From: Bimuria novae-zelandiae CBS 107.79
Lineage: Eukaryota; Ascomycota; Dothideomycetes; Pleosporales; Didymosphaeriaceae
Length of the DNA stretch: 64,000 bases
Direction of reading: 5' to 3'
Assembly (NCBI GenBank): GCA_010015655.1
Contig: ML976658.1
Span: 949,087-1,013,086, forward strand
Shown here: piece by piece, positions 46,401 to 56,538 of the stretch
Layout: every line of letters begins with the position of its first letter
Numbering within the stretch: position 1 is the stretch's first letter
Position numbers and translations under genes: made by a program
The notes under the pieces: model-generated
The model's input: the letters and a program-made list of their open reading frames with translations, nothing else
The model's database searches: none
What the model was told of the DNA's origin: nothing

Positions 46401-46864
46401 GGCTGTGGAGGTGACGCGGCCGAGTGTACGGGCGATCTGGCCGAGTCGGTCGGGCTCGTCTCCTTGGTGTGTCGCGAGGTGGTGCGGCTGCTGGGCGAGG
46501 TGGGCACAGGGCTCTTGACATCCACATCGGAGCCATGCTTGATCCCGTTCGACCTGCCATGCGAGGCGCTTCGGCCAATGACAGCCTCCTTGACAGAGCG
46601 CAGCCGTGCAGCATCGTCGTCGTCGCTACGCTCTGTCTTGATCACCTCTCCCTCGGCGCGGTCGGTCTTGTGGTCCAGCACGACCGTCTCTGCCTCAGAC
46701 TCGTTGAGGGCATCGTCGTCGCTGTTGGCGCCATTCTGCAGCGTGTCGGGCGACTTGTTGCGCGGCCTAGGTGGCGAGGCAGCGCTCGGGGCAGCGCGTT
46801 CGACAGCAGCGCGCTCGTCGCGGCGGCCGTGGTCGGTGTCTAGGAGGTTTACATTATTGTTCAT
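43475..46864 (-). CDS. hos4: Hos4-like ankyrin protein (putative Set3 histone deacetylase complex subunit)
   Basis: Single exon, 1129 residues, ATG at 46864 (MNNNVNLLDTDHG); the codon before it is GTG. The N-terminal ~300 residues are disordered and basic with many SP sites. Ankyrin repeats occupy about residues 305-410 (STRLARESEKGNLDAVQKAY, GITPLQKASLHGWDEVVSFL, DTPLIDAVENGHLDVVKILL) and 470-560 (LINSNVKINIACGNAASRGG, ETPMLVAIGRGHLKIVSLLL). A long charged coiled coil at about 810-905 (EEEARRK/EAEARR type) precedes a conserved-looking C-terminal globular region (LYWVEAEAVEKEAEK, KPRKSFMDMVL). This layout matches fungal Hos4, an ankyrin subunit of the Set3 deacetylase complex; the assignment rests on architecture. 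Confidence 0.7.
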   Translation of the reverse strand: MNNNVNLLDTDHGRRDERAAVERAAPSAASPPRPRNKSPDTLQNGANSDDDALNESEAETVVLDHKTDRAEGEVIKTERSDDDDAARLRSVKEAVIGRSASHGRSNGIKHGSDVDVKSPVPTSPSSRTTSRHTKETSPTDSARSPVHSAASPPQPTGRGRSASTVESRKRKMRDESHPKALEPPRQKAKIDGTREMRQPTSPATPGLGRPHKRSQSTQSFVTGAPGRKRKDTNSLAVSTERKNWSDDSSENSSSSRPTQTPNLPTQSRPRGRPGRATTSPGRTMAPRRVDRFGSTRLARESEKGNLDAVQKAYEAAPEEIDVPDFAGITPLQKASLHGWDEVVSFLISKGCRTDCESNDRDTPLIDAVENGHLDVVKILLHEGHVNPHHQNKKGQRAIDVLPSKNDVDHPPDVDEIEKELKTAMRREVDTAATNDEDSSAGVTQTKSTSRLLYNEYNTETMIEKAADGDIVSVGELINSNVKINIACGNAASRGGHYDILSILLASGLKPDPDPSKHNETPMLVAIGRGHLKIVSLLLEQDNFNPTRRNREGKTYWEISEERRGPKWEQERDMLKQAFDAYATTRRSPKRVKKEPPNPAARLKRKSSPSIRRDRSASPRPDRKPASLTKTTSGPHAPQKSRRLLSGKEMAASREGKRQRRIVDEETSDDDSDEEVRAPVKKSSKPRSYSDGEEHKSIKRVKNGKSRDAAKGIPRAASHDHSDQDRSKSKIRTKTEHGHVKNRMDTDSADERKLKSKIKPRPMEKDVHNIKKRQASNDSVDDVKVKRTPTVSAKSTPAPPEKASTPEVVRERRLEEQRQMEKQAEAKKKAAEEETRKREEEATRKREEEAARKSKEEEDIRKAAEEEAQRREEAEAEARRVAEEAEAARKLEEEEAQQRAAEEAKRQEELVARQRRVERLPRALRRACELGNNRPLHFSGEELGISAVYLPLFYATSADLQIEATDKVYIPSFQAVGILGLPELDIAHLSAPYSSWQRIPFTANHRDLLLRQYDVARLAQDFRFPMEGAPDFDYSRIQERIKEARQQFLEMEGLYWVEAEAVEKEAEKVETLQPLLDEIKDGHRRRRIHLAEAQTEAVPEKKHKPRKSFMDMVLAQNGVNGVALKVNGEG

Positions 46865-47431
46865 CACGCCAGGAGCTCCTGCCTCATGTCGGCCTCTAGA
46901 GCAAGGGACGGCGAGGGCGGCGCGGAAGGCGGCTCACGTGGCGCCAGTGTCGCTTTGTTGTGTCGGGGTGCCTTGGTTGGCTCCGGGACGGTAGGTGCAA
47001 TGGACGCGATGGGGGGTGTGTCGGTGAGTTGCAACGACCGGGAGGCAGAGAGAGGGAGAGTGAGATACGGTCCCGGGAAAGAAAGGCGCGGCGCTCTGCT
47101 GCAGGTGCAGGCGTCCACTAACCGGCTGGCATCTCCTAAACCCTGCCCCCGACCGTGCGACGTGCTCACATCATGATGATCGATGCGCGCTCAGGAGAAT
47201 GCCAAACGGGACGCCTGTGCGCGAATTTGTATCTACTCCGGGCTGCCACGCGGCATTCCACATTTCACTTTGCGGTAGGCGGCTGCAGCCATGCTCATGT
47301 CCTCAACAAGCACCGCGCCGCTGCGATTGCCCGCTTGACGACGCTAGGCAGTTAATTAGTCTTAGCTTAAGCACCCAAGCAGTGGTGGGCAAGCCAAACA
47401 TTCACACATTTCCACACGAACCTTCACTGCA
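46865..47431. other. Divergent promoter region hos4 / polyprenol reductase
   Basis: 567 bp between divergent starts. No gene is seen. Confidence 0.55.
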
Positions 47432-48335
47432 ATGGAGCATCTCGCCATCGTCTTGCGCGCGTTCTATCTCGCCGCCTCAGCTCTTGTATCGCGACACCGT
47501 CTCAGCTCTGCATCTGTACACTAACCTCGCTGCTTACTAGATCCTTTTCCTCCAGGCTATTCCTCCACTGCGAAATCGCTTTCTTGCCTATGGCTCCCGC
47601 AACACATCACCAAAGTCCATTAAAGCCAAGCCACCGAACATCTTAGAGAGACTCCTCGATTATGCCGCCAGCGTCCAGGTCCCGCACAACTACTTCACCC
47701 ACTTCTATGTAGCGTCGGTCGCGAGTTCCCTTTTCTGGGGATGGAAGCTGCGCCTGTGGGACGCAGGCGGGCAGTTGCCCTTCGTCTGGGCGCTGATGCT
47801 CGGCCAGGGCGGGCGACGGCTGGTTGAGTCGTATGTGTACACGTCCTCGAGTAAGAGCAGGATGTGGTTCGTCCACTGGCTACTGGGGCTGCTATTCTAC
47901 CTGGCGAACAACGTGGCCGTCTGGGTCGAACTCCAGGAGGACATCGCAAAGGGAACCAAGTCAACCCCGGATGGGCTGAACTGGAAGCCGTCGATCGTCG
48001 TCCCAGCTATCCTGACAGCCCAAATGTTTCAGCACCTCTACCATGCTTACCTCTACCGGCTGCGCATCCAGAACAGAGACTACCAGCTGCCTTCCCACTG
48101 GCTCTTTCCGAATCTGCTCTGCCCGCATTACACCTGCGACATCGCCTTCTACGTCCTTCTATCCCTCCTCGGTGCGCCCGCCGGGCATATCGTCAACTGG
48201 ACACTGGCCTCAGCCGCGGTTTTCTCGGCAACAAACCTAGGCGTCACAGCTGCTGGCACAAAGGCTTGGTACGAGGAGAAGTTCGGCAAAGACAAAGTGA
48301 GTGGCCGCCGGCGCATGATACCTTGGGTTTGGTAA
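47432..48335 (+). CDS. dfg10: Polyprenol reductase (steroid 5-alpha-reductase family, Dfg10-like)
   Basis: ER membrane enzyme that reduces the alpha-isoprene unit of polyprenol, needed for dolichol and thus N-glycosylation. Two exons: 47432-47485 and 47541-48335, with a 55-bp intron (GTATCG...CTAAC...CTAG, phase 0); 282 residues. The join creates a continuous N-terminal membrane helix, FYLAASALILFLQAIPPLRNR. Family segments are VPHNYFTHFYVAS, an HLYHAYLYRLR motif, and the C-terminal reductase signature PHYTCDIAFYVLLSLLG followed by KAWYEEKFG and a RMIPWVW end. The start was chosen because the predicted exon 1 gives the family N-terminus. Only 36 bp separate its stop from that of the convergent aldo-keto reductase gene. 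Confidence 0.88.
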
Positions 48336-48371
48336 GCGTGGACAATTGCCCTCCAGCAATTCATACCTACT

Positions 48372-49550
48372 CTACGCAAATCTCTTGGTCACCGCCTCGG
48401 GCTTGTTTCCCATAATGTCCTCAATCTCTGCCAGCACCTCTGGTGTCAACTTCTTGTAAACCGCCACTGCATGCACTGTCTCCCAGATCTGTTCCGGTCG
48501 ACTCGCACCCGTAATCGCACTGCACACGTTCTCGTTCGCCAACACCCACGCCATCGCCAGCGTCGCCACGTTCGTCTCTAGCCTCTCCGCCATCCCTATC
48601 AATTTCTTGATCTTGCCCTGCTCCTCATCCCATGCAGGCGTCCCCCTCTTCTTCAAGAGGTTTTGCACGGCAGGTTCATCGCTCCTGCTCAACCTACTTC
48701 CTTCCGGAATACCATCGACATACTTTCCTGTAAGCAGCCCGTTGGCCAGAGGGCTGAACGAGGTCAAACTAAGACCACGGCGAGAGTATAGCCCCGCGTT
48801 CGCAAACTCCCCGTCAACCTTATCGCGGCGCAGGAGGGAATACCCGGGTTGCTCGACGATCGGACCAATGAGACCCAGACGGTCGGCGGCGGCCCAGGCT
48901 TCTTCGATCTCAGAGGCGAGCCATTCCGAGGTTCCCCAGTAGAGCGCTTTGCCGGTGTTGATGAGGTGGTTCATGGCGCGCACGATTTCCTCCATAGGCG
49001 TGTGGCGATCGGGGCGGTGCGCGTAGAGGAGGTCGACGTAGGAGAGCTGGAGACGCTGGAGCGCGCCTTCGGTGCCTTCGATGAGGTGCTTGCGCGAGAG
49101 GCCGAGGTTGTTGATTTGAGCTCGTGGGCTGCCTTTGTGTGCAGAGTGTGCGGCGCCCCAGTTGATCTTTCATGCTGTCAGCATTTCTCCCCTTATACCG
49201 GGAACACGTCTCCTGTCATCGTGCACAGCGTGTCCATTTGACACCAATGTGGAGGGCTTGGGACTGTACAGCATGGACAAATATATGCATACCTTCGTGC
49301 TAACCACCAAATCATTCCGCTTCCACCCAAAGTGCTTGATCGCCTTGCCCATCACTATTTCACTCTCGCCGTCTTGGTACCCCTCCGCGCAGTCGAAGAA
49401 GTTTATCCCAGCGTCGTAAGCGGCTTTCAGGCACTCGAATGTCTTTTCCTCGTTGACGTGTCCGCCGTACGTGATCCATCCCCCCAGCGAGACGGCCGAG
49501 ACTTGCAGTCCTGAGCGCCCTACGAAGCGGTATTCCATCTCTGGTATCAT
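48372..49550 (-). CDS. Aldo-keto reductase, potassium channel beta-subunit type
   Basis: NADPH-dependent oxidoreductase of the AKR6 (Kv-beta-like) branch; substrate unknown. Two exons: 49550-49293 and 49166-48372 (intron 126 bp), 350 residues, the usual length. The start sequence is MIPEMEYRFVGRSGLQVS; the ATG at 49538 is an alternative. Catalytic residues are visible: Asp and Tyr in FFDCAEGYQDGESE, Lys in DLVVSTK, and His in DLLYAHRPDRHTPMEE. The cofactor region includes GPIVEQPGYSLLRRDKV and SAITGASRPEQI. Ends KPEAVTKRFA. The gene is intact, in contrast to the reductase at 54.6-55.8 kb. Confidence 0.9.
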
Positions 49551-50191
49551 CTTGTTTGTGTGGGTGGAATTGAGGGTAGGGGTTGTACTTTGAACTTCAC
49601 AGAAACGTGAAGCTGGTACTTAAAGGTTTGAGAGGTGCGGTGATCTGCGATTGTGCGTAGGGAATTTGGAGGTGCAGGTCGGGGTGGTTGGGTAGTTAGC
49701 GGGGGCGGGGTAGCAACGGCAGGTACGATGGCTTGCATGCAGGATTGCAGGTGGTGGATAATTACGCCCGGGTGAATGGGTGCCGAGATGGATTTAATAG
49801 CATTACTTCGCCATCTTTGCTACCGATCGGGATTTGGCATGGGGATCCTGTGGCGAGGCTTGTGGTGGAGGAGAGAGGGCTTGGTATGGCTTTGTAGGAC
49901 GGCGGGATTGGGTTTCCTGGCGTTTGGGCTTGTGGCAAGCAAACTGCGGCACGGAGTTGGACGCAGCATTTTTAGCAGCACTGGTAGGAGTTTAAGGTGT
50001 ATGGAAGGACTTCAAGAAAGGTGTCCCTCCTGGTGACGAGTATTTCATCACCAGTAGACTCTTCAACCCATGACAGAACGCAATACAAAAAAGGGCATAT
50101 AATTGGTATGTGCTTGATAAAGTTCCATGCTGCTCGATGCCCTGGAAATGGCTATGAGTGTGCAATGGATTTGTGCCTTACAATGCTGCTG
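49551..50191. other. Intergenic between AKR promoter and C14-like gene
   Basis: 640 bp. Nothing is recognised. Confidence 0.5.
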
Positions 50192-51446
50192 CTAAAGCGC
50201 TGAGTGCCTCCCCAGGTGAGCTAACGACCCTGTGGAGGCCTGGGTAACTCGCTCAGGTAACGTTCGATGTTCTTTCATTGTGCGTACCCTTGTGTGCATG
50301 TACACAACTGTAGCGGCACATGGAACGGTGCTTTGTCGCGCTCCTGGTACAGGCTCAATAGAGAAACTTCGACCTCGTTCGGGATCAGTGTAGCTGAGAT
50401 TCTTGAAGAGCTCGAACGGTACCCTCCCAGAATTCCTCACGGTATCGAACGCGAGATTCGATACACTGCTTCCTACTGCGGAGATCGTATCGGTAGGTTC
50501 CAGCTCAGACATTTGACTGACGGCGAACATCATTCTTTCCGATCCTAGGACGGAGATTGCAGCGGTGGGTGGTAGGTCGGTCATTTGGCTTACCGCGAAC
50601 TCCCTTCTTCCTGTTGGTCGTCTTGTTGTGAGTGGACTTGGCGTGGTGAGAGCTCTTCTCCTGTTCAACGATTGACTCTTCGGCAACTTCCTTGACGAGG
50701 GGTTGGAGCATAATTTTCGACCGATCCGTGTCCAGGAAAGAATAGTCAATGACCTGTAATGGCCCCTGTTTGTACAAGATGCATGACCATAGTCGACGGT
50801 TCATGCGGTCCTTTAGGTTTTCTGTGGATATGCTTTGGCGGGTCTTCGCAATCTCTCGTAGAGCGTGATGTAGACCCCAGCTGAAGTGATCATAAGCCCC
50901 TTTGTCCCAGGCACTAGCTCCAATAAGTGACTTGCGGTACTTGGAAGGATTGCACTTGCTCTTGTGCACAGAAGCGATGGCGGCTCCTGCGCTGCAGCAG
51001 TCCAGTAAGACAAGTGTGTCACTCGGTGAGTCCATGATGAGCTCGCTCATACTTGGCCAAGGGACAGTGGCTGCATCAGTGGTGTCGTGGCTTTAACAAA
51101 ATCTTAGTAAGAATAAAAAATTGGCAGGCGTAAATGGAAAGTCTCACCTTGACAGCCAGAGCGCAGCGTTCTTGTTTGCTTTCTTGCCTGCTTTCTTGCC
51201 TTTCACGGCTGTCGGTTATATGCCTCCATGACCAGCGTAGTATATGATCTGTAAAGTGTTTTCGTTCGCAGAGGACAGAAAGCATGAAAGCTCTTGTTCA
51301 AGGCAAGTCCAAGAATTTTCCATCTCGATGTTGATGACCTTGACGTCGAAGTTGAGCATCTCAAACGCGTCCTTGACTATCCGAATCTCCTTCCCGATTT
51401 CTAAGCCTTCACCCAGGTCCAGATCGTTGGAAGCGAATTTGAGCAT
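50192..51446 (-). pseudogene. Caspase-like (C14) peptidase gene with an in-frame stop
   Basis: Three exons splice in phase: 51446-51148, 51090-50594 and 50544-50192 (introns of 57 and 49 bp), which would give 382 residues. Both members of the catalytic dyad are present: His in IIYYAGHGG and Cys in LVLLDCCSAGAA, which places it in the caspase/metacaspase (C14) clan. Just after the His motif an in-frame TAA (51216-51218; GGI-stop-PTAVKG) cuts the protein to 76 residues, although the coding signal and splice phases continue. The upstream frame is closed by TAG eleven codons before the ATG, so the family's usual first strand (VQVLML...) is partly lost too. A CAA-to-TAA change of RIP type would explain the stop. 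It could act as a short truncated protein or be dead. Confidence 0.7.
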
Positions 51447-52235
51447 AAGGACTTGAACCTTGGTGTACCGTGAGTGCTACGGTAGAACGAGCTGTATTTG
51501 CGGTGCAGTGTTTATCACGTTGTTGCTTGACTGTTTTGGTTAACTCTGAAGGGCTTGTTTTTGTTTGGAACCTTGGAAGGTCCAGTAGTCTGAGCTGGGA
51601 TTACCTTTTCACATATAGTCGATTTAGACCTCGACTTTGAATACCCCATGATTCTTGTCCAGAGTGGCGACACGTGGAGTTGTGTGAGATAATTTATGTG
51701 AGTTGTTAAAATTGGGCAAAGACCGGTCCTATGGTAGAGGGGTGGGATTATTACAAAGAATTTGATAGCGATAGGATTTTTAAGGACGAGAATAGGAGAG
51801 ACTCTGGTGTAGCATACTGCCCAGTCGCGACGCATGGCCCTCGCTGGCGCGCCTCTCTGGTGAAAGGACTTGGGATAAGGAGTGCGCAAGTGAAACCACC
51901 ACTGTCAGACTGAAGGTACTGCGCACAAACCGCATCTGATGCATCAGTCCTTTTGAAACCAGACTCGGCATGCTCTAGTCAAATTACAACGCGACTACAT
52001 CCTTCAAATCCTTGTGGTAGGTGCATCTCGTGCCCTGAAATCGAAGCAATCCCAAAGTTGGCAGCGAGGGTGATGAATTAAAATATGTATACACCCTTGC
52101 AAAACCTGCACTTATTCGATAGTAAAATGTTATATTTATTTTTTGTTTTGAGGTATTGCGGAAAGTCTCTGTTGCACGCGTTTATGTTGTTGCCTAAGTA
52201 TTAGCTTCCAAATGTTTTCTATGCTCAATTCTTTG
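51447..52235. other. Intergenic left of the Tc1/mariner element
   Basis: About 790 bp. A frame on the minus strand (51515-51889) could be an old 5' exon of the C14-like gene, but I could not join it in phase. Nothing else is seen. Confidence 0.45.
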
Positions 52236-52237
52236 TA

Positions 52238-52271
52238 CCTACAGTGCCAAGACATTAGTCTGTTGACACCG
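52238..52271 (+). repeat. Left terminal inverted repeat of the Tc1/mariner element
   Basis: Begins CCTACAGTGCCAAGACATTA next to TA at 52236-52237. Confidence 0.92.
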
Positions 52272-53457
52272 GACCCGCGTCGCGCATCCCCACCCAACCT
52301 CAATCTTTTTAGCCTTCCACCAACCCACAATGCAACGCGAATTTGGCAGGGAAATTAGTAGCAATTAAGGGAGGAATAATAAATTAAGTAAATTACAAAG
52401 AGCTAGGATATTATCTATAGTAAAGGTAAAAGAATTAAAAGCTTCAATCGCGTTGCGTTCTAGCTGCACACGGCAGACAATTTATAACATAATTAAGCGA
52501 TGGAACAACCACAATACAACTAAATCTTTACCTCGATCTAGTTAGCTAAAGAAGCTTACACGCTAATAAGAATAATTACTCCTTTAAATTACTCGCTAGC
52601 ACCCTAGAATTAAGTATGCATAGCTAAAGGCTAAAGTTATAGGCGTACAGGTTTATCGCAAGACACTCTATCAGCTACTTAAAAAATACTATATTACGAA
52701 CTAGGTAGTAAAAAAGAGGCCTAAGCTTACTCTAGCACATGTAAGATTAAGGCGTTAATAGGCTTAGCGGATACAGAATTTTAACTTTAAAAGCGTGACT
52801 TTTTCTGATAAGGTCTTAGCAGAGCGAGGCAAGGGAAAGAAGAGGATCTGGGTCTTTAGGACGCCACTCTAAAAATGGGATTACGATAAGATTAAAGAGG
52901 AGGATATTCAGAAGGGGATGGTACAGATGTTCTGGGCCTGCTTCTGGTATGAAGGTCGATCTGAACTCATCGCAATAGAACGAGATCCACAAGCTCCACG
53001 GAATGGCTACAGTGCACGCTCATATATCTGGGCGCTAGAGGAAGGGCTCCTACCAGTATTAGATGAAGATACTATCTATCAGATAGATAATGCACTAATT
53101 CATACCGCCCACAAGACGGCCCTCTAGCTAGAGGCAATAGACATTAAAGTTCTAGATTTCCCTCCTTACTTACCTAACCTTAATCTAATTAAGCACCTCT
53201 AGTGGGCACTTAAACAAAAGGTAATTAAATTACATCCGGAATTAGAGGACCAAGGGTGGTAGCAAATTAATAGAGACGCATTTATCAACGCTGCCTAAGA
53301 AGCTTGGCGAGCCCTGCCCCAGGGTCTCATGAAGAAGCTCATTAATTCTATGCCAAGGAGAATACAGGCAGTGATAAAAGCTAGAGGCTAGCAAACAAAG
53401 TACTGAAATAGCATTCAATTGAGGCCTTGAAATTACTGTCAAAAAAGTTAAAATTTT

Positions 53458-53491
53458 CAGTGTCAACAGACTAATGTCCTAGTACTGTAGC
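53458..53491 (-). repeat. Right terminal inverted repeat of the Tc1/mariner element
   Basis: The reverse complement begins GCTACAGTACTAGGACATTA, next to TA at 53492-53493. Confidence 0.92.
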
Positions 53492-53493
53492 TA

Positions 53494-54603
53494 TCTTATA
53501 TAAGAAGAGACTGGGCATTCCTTGCTGCACATGTGCATTGCTATCATAAAGTCGAATGCTCGCGGATGAAAACAAATTATTTCGTCAGGGTAATACGCTT
53601 CAGCTATCGAGCATGAGATGAAGATGAGTAGGGAAGAGATTAAGACTTGCGCGCATGCTTTAACGCCTACATCTTTATTACTGGTACAATTTCTGCCAAA
53701 GCAATGGTGCCCACCACATCATAGTATTAAATTTTAGTGCTCCAACACTTAGGTAAAAAAGTTGTGCAAGGTTCGTGCGTTATCACAGTCAAAGAGCTCC
53801 CAAATAACTAAGACGAGGGACAAAAAGGAAAAACTTCCCAGCAATAACTGCTAACGCAATCATATACTGCTTACATCATAGAAACATTGAATCCGCGATT
53901 ATCGGGCATTAGTTTCAATAGTGATAGCTTGATCCAGGGGGCCGATAGATTGCCACCGGGTAACAGTGACAACTGAATGAGTTTCTGCCCAGTTGGCGTG
54001 CATGAAAAAGTGGTCTTCGGTTTGTAGGACCCTGAACGTATTAGCTCAAGCTCCTACGGAGAACAACTCGATGATTGTGAGACGTTAATGCTGTCTCGGG
54101 ACTTGCCAGTGGTTCGAGGAAAGCTGTCAGGAACATTTGAAAGGACGTAATCCTGCATACTATAGTCTGCCTTCAACAGGCAATCAAAGTGCACTTGTAG
54201 TGGCCGCGGCTGTCAGCCTGCACCGACGTAGGAACATTTGATTGCTTATATCACGTGTGATCGCCAAATCTGATAGGACGCTACCGCGCCACCTAAAAAA
54301 TCGCATCTTTTCTGTTCAAGGAGGTGCTGTTACTGTTTCAGGTTGAGTTAAGACGAGGAGGAAAAAGACTCTGCGGATGAAAAAGGCAGTCACCAGTCAA
54401 CTCTCATTTGTAATGAGACTGGTCTTGTAAAGTAGATACTCCGGCTCCGCGCCTTTGTAGGGCATCAAGCTCAACCTCAAAGTTGCTACTCCACACCATC
54501 ATCTTTCGGTTTAGCTTGGCCGAACGGCAGCCCCGAGATCTGTTTGTGTCGCGGAGCAAAAGGCTAACCTTCTGCTCCTGTCGGAGAAGAATGTTCTTAA
54601 CCG
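53494..54603. other. Intergenic right of the Tc1/mariner element
   Basis: About 1.1 kb. No gene-like frame is recognised. Confidence 0.5.
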
Positions 54604-55816
54604 TCACAGTTTGTCCACTGGCCCCTCATGTGGCGGAGTCGGCTTCATGCTCACCGGATAGCCGAAGTAGCCTCCCTGGTCGTTGAATGCGTTGTTCTCC
54701 GGCCCTAGTACCATATTATTCCCGCCCGATAGGAAGTCATGCGGAAATCCGATCTCGAACCCATATGCCGCGTCAATTGCTGCCATATCGTTCGCGTCCA
54801 GCTTTAGCTTCAGCGCTTCGATATTCTGACCAAGATATTCGACCTTGCGCCCACCAATGATGGGGAACACGTAAGGTGCCTTGTGAAGCACGTATGCCAG
54901 AGCGACACTTGTTGCACCGCTTCCCTTCTTCTCCGCAACCTTTTCTAACACGGAACGCAATTTTTCGTCCCTTGTCTTGCTCCCAACCTGCAATGATCGG
55001 ACCCCTTCTTTCTCTTTGACCTCAGCATTCTTGAAGCCTCCACCACCAAGTACACCCCATGGAGCGAGGCCCATGCTCTCGGACATACACATGGGAATGA
55101 TTTCACGCTCGAGGTCACGGCAGCCGGCGCCAAATCGGCCTTGGTAAACACTGAAAGGTCGCAAATCGTGCTGGCGCGCGTAGTCGTTGCACTTTACCAC
55201 AAGCCAAGCGGGTGTATCCGAGATACCGAGATAGAGTACCTGCCGGCTGGTAACAAGTGTGTTCAACATGTTCATCAATTCAGGCACGGAGGTGGTGTAG
55301 TCATAGAGACGGACATAGTACTTTGTATCAGTTAGTAAACACCCAGCGCCATCCCCAATTCGGAAGCAATCGCAGTATACGTACAAGATCGATATAATCC
55401 GTCCGCAAGTTTTTCAATGATCGCTTGAAAGAGATGAGAATATTCTTCGAGCTGTTTCCGCTAAAGTTGCTCTGAATGATCTTGTCCCCTAGATTCTGAT
55501 ACTGGCCGCCGGTGAACTTCGTTGCAATGACCATCTCGTCCCGCCGTCGCGATTCAATCTACTCGCCAATCCACTGCTCGCTCTCGCCAAACTGATAGTT
55601 CACAGCTGTGTCGATGAAATTACCACCCTGGCTGTAGAAGTAGTCCATCATGGCGAATGTTGTCTCTTTGGTGCACTCCCCGAGTGCACCTTTCCAGGCT
55701 TCACCGAAGTTCATGCCACCCAGGCAGAGAGGCGAGACGCGAACGCCTGCCATAGGCGCGAGGATGCGATGGCGGCCGAGAACGGACTTAGGCTTGGGAA
55801 GTGGAGGGAACGACAC
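54604..55816 (-). pseudogene. Aldo-keto reductase of norsolorinic-acid-reductase type, inactivated
   Basis: Two exons, 55816-55385 and 55320-54604 (intron 64 bp, phase 0), would give about 382 residues, the family length. The homology starts at SFPPLPKPKSVLGRHRIL, but the expected initiator is GTG (55814-55816), with no in-frame ATG before the TAA about 14 codons upstream. At 55559-55561 there is TAG where the family has Trp (EQWIGE-stop-IESRRRDEMVIATKF). The catalytic His segment expected as YVHWWDY reads YVRLYDYTTS. The rest is well kept (NFIDTAVNYQFGESE; APWGVLGGGGFKN; FPIIGGRKVEYLGQNIEALK). Relatives are aryl-alcohol dehydrogenases and secondary-metabolite reductases. An ATG at codon 22 could start a short product only. 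Confidence 0.85.
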
Positions 55817-56538
55817 GTTGAAATTGTGAGACCGAGTGATATGTACACTGACGATTACCTTGGAAAGATGAAAGGACTGTAGTGTTGTGGAATTGGGGTT
55901 TGTTCAGTCTGCCTTGCGTGCCTGTAGCTTAACTTTCTACTTTACCATCGGAGATTGTACACTACATCCATTCTCGTGCGTACACTTTCTAGATAATGCG
56001 GGGGTGAAACTTCGCTGATTCGCTGCGATGCTATCCGTTGCGGTCTCAGACCATTAAATCCGTGTATCTTCGAGCTACCTCTTCCTAACCTTTCGGACCT
56101 TATTCCGAAGTTCAGGATTGGCGTTTTGTAAAAAATAGGTCAAATATACGGTTTGTATCAGACGGTGTTGAATGCCAACCGCGGAATCAACATTTAGAGT
56201 GTCAAAGGTGGGTGAGACAGCTAGTTTATTCAGGGCCTAGCGTGATTTGCCCTGGTATGAAAATTCGTTGACATCACCGTCTCCACAAGGTCTACATCAT
56301 CGTCGATGACCAGCATCCCGCATCGCGTCTGCAGCCGCCATCGACGAATGGTACCTGCATGTCGACGGGTTACGAAAATGCCATGTCCCAGGATCGGCAC
56401 CGCATCCGCATTTTATAAAATTCGTGCCCCTGACATGGCACTTTTATCATCCAACAATTGCTTCATAGCAGTGCCGTTTATCGTCACCCAACCCTCATAA
56501 AGTCCACCTGATCAATCGAACATAATCTCGTTATCAAA
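55817..56538. other. Intergenic, promoter side of the SMP/LEA-like gene
   Basis: About 720 bp, no gene recognised. An AT-rich TATA-like stretch, TTTTATAAAATTC, lies near 56411, about 130 bp before the downstream start. Confidence 0.5.

Larger units (their letters stand above)
52238..53491 (+). mobile_element. Tc1/mariner DNA transposon, complete outline but dead
   Basis: 1254 bp with terminal inverted repeats of 34 bp (52238-52271 and 53458-53491; 29 of 34 match by eye, core GACATTAGTCTGTTGACAC), flanked by TA at 52236-52237 and 53492-53493, the target site of this superfamily. Inside, on the plus strand, are a helix-turn-helix (SCTRQTIYNIIKRWNNHN) and the DDE part (MVQMFWACFWYEGRSELI; IYQIDNALIHTAHKTAL; VLDFPPYLPNLNLIKHL) with a DNA-IH and PPY-PNLN-I motif. 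Many in-frame stops occur at expected TGG or CAG codons (for example HL-stop-WALKQ), the pattern RIP makes. No intact transposase is encoded. Confidence 0.93.
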
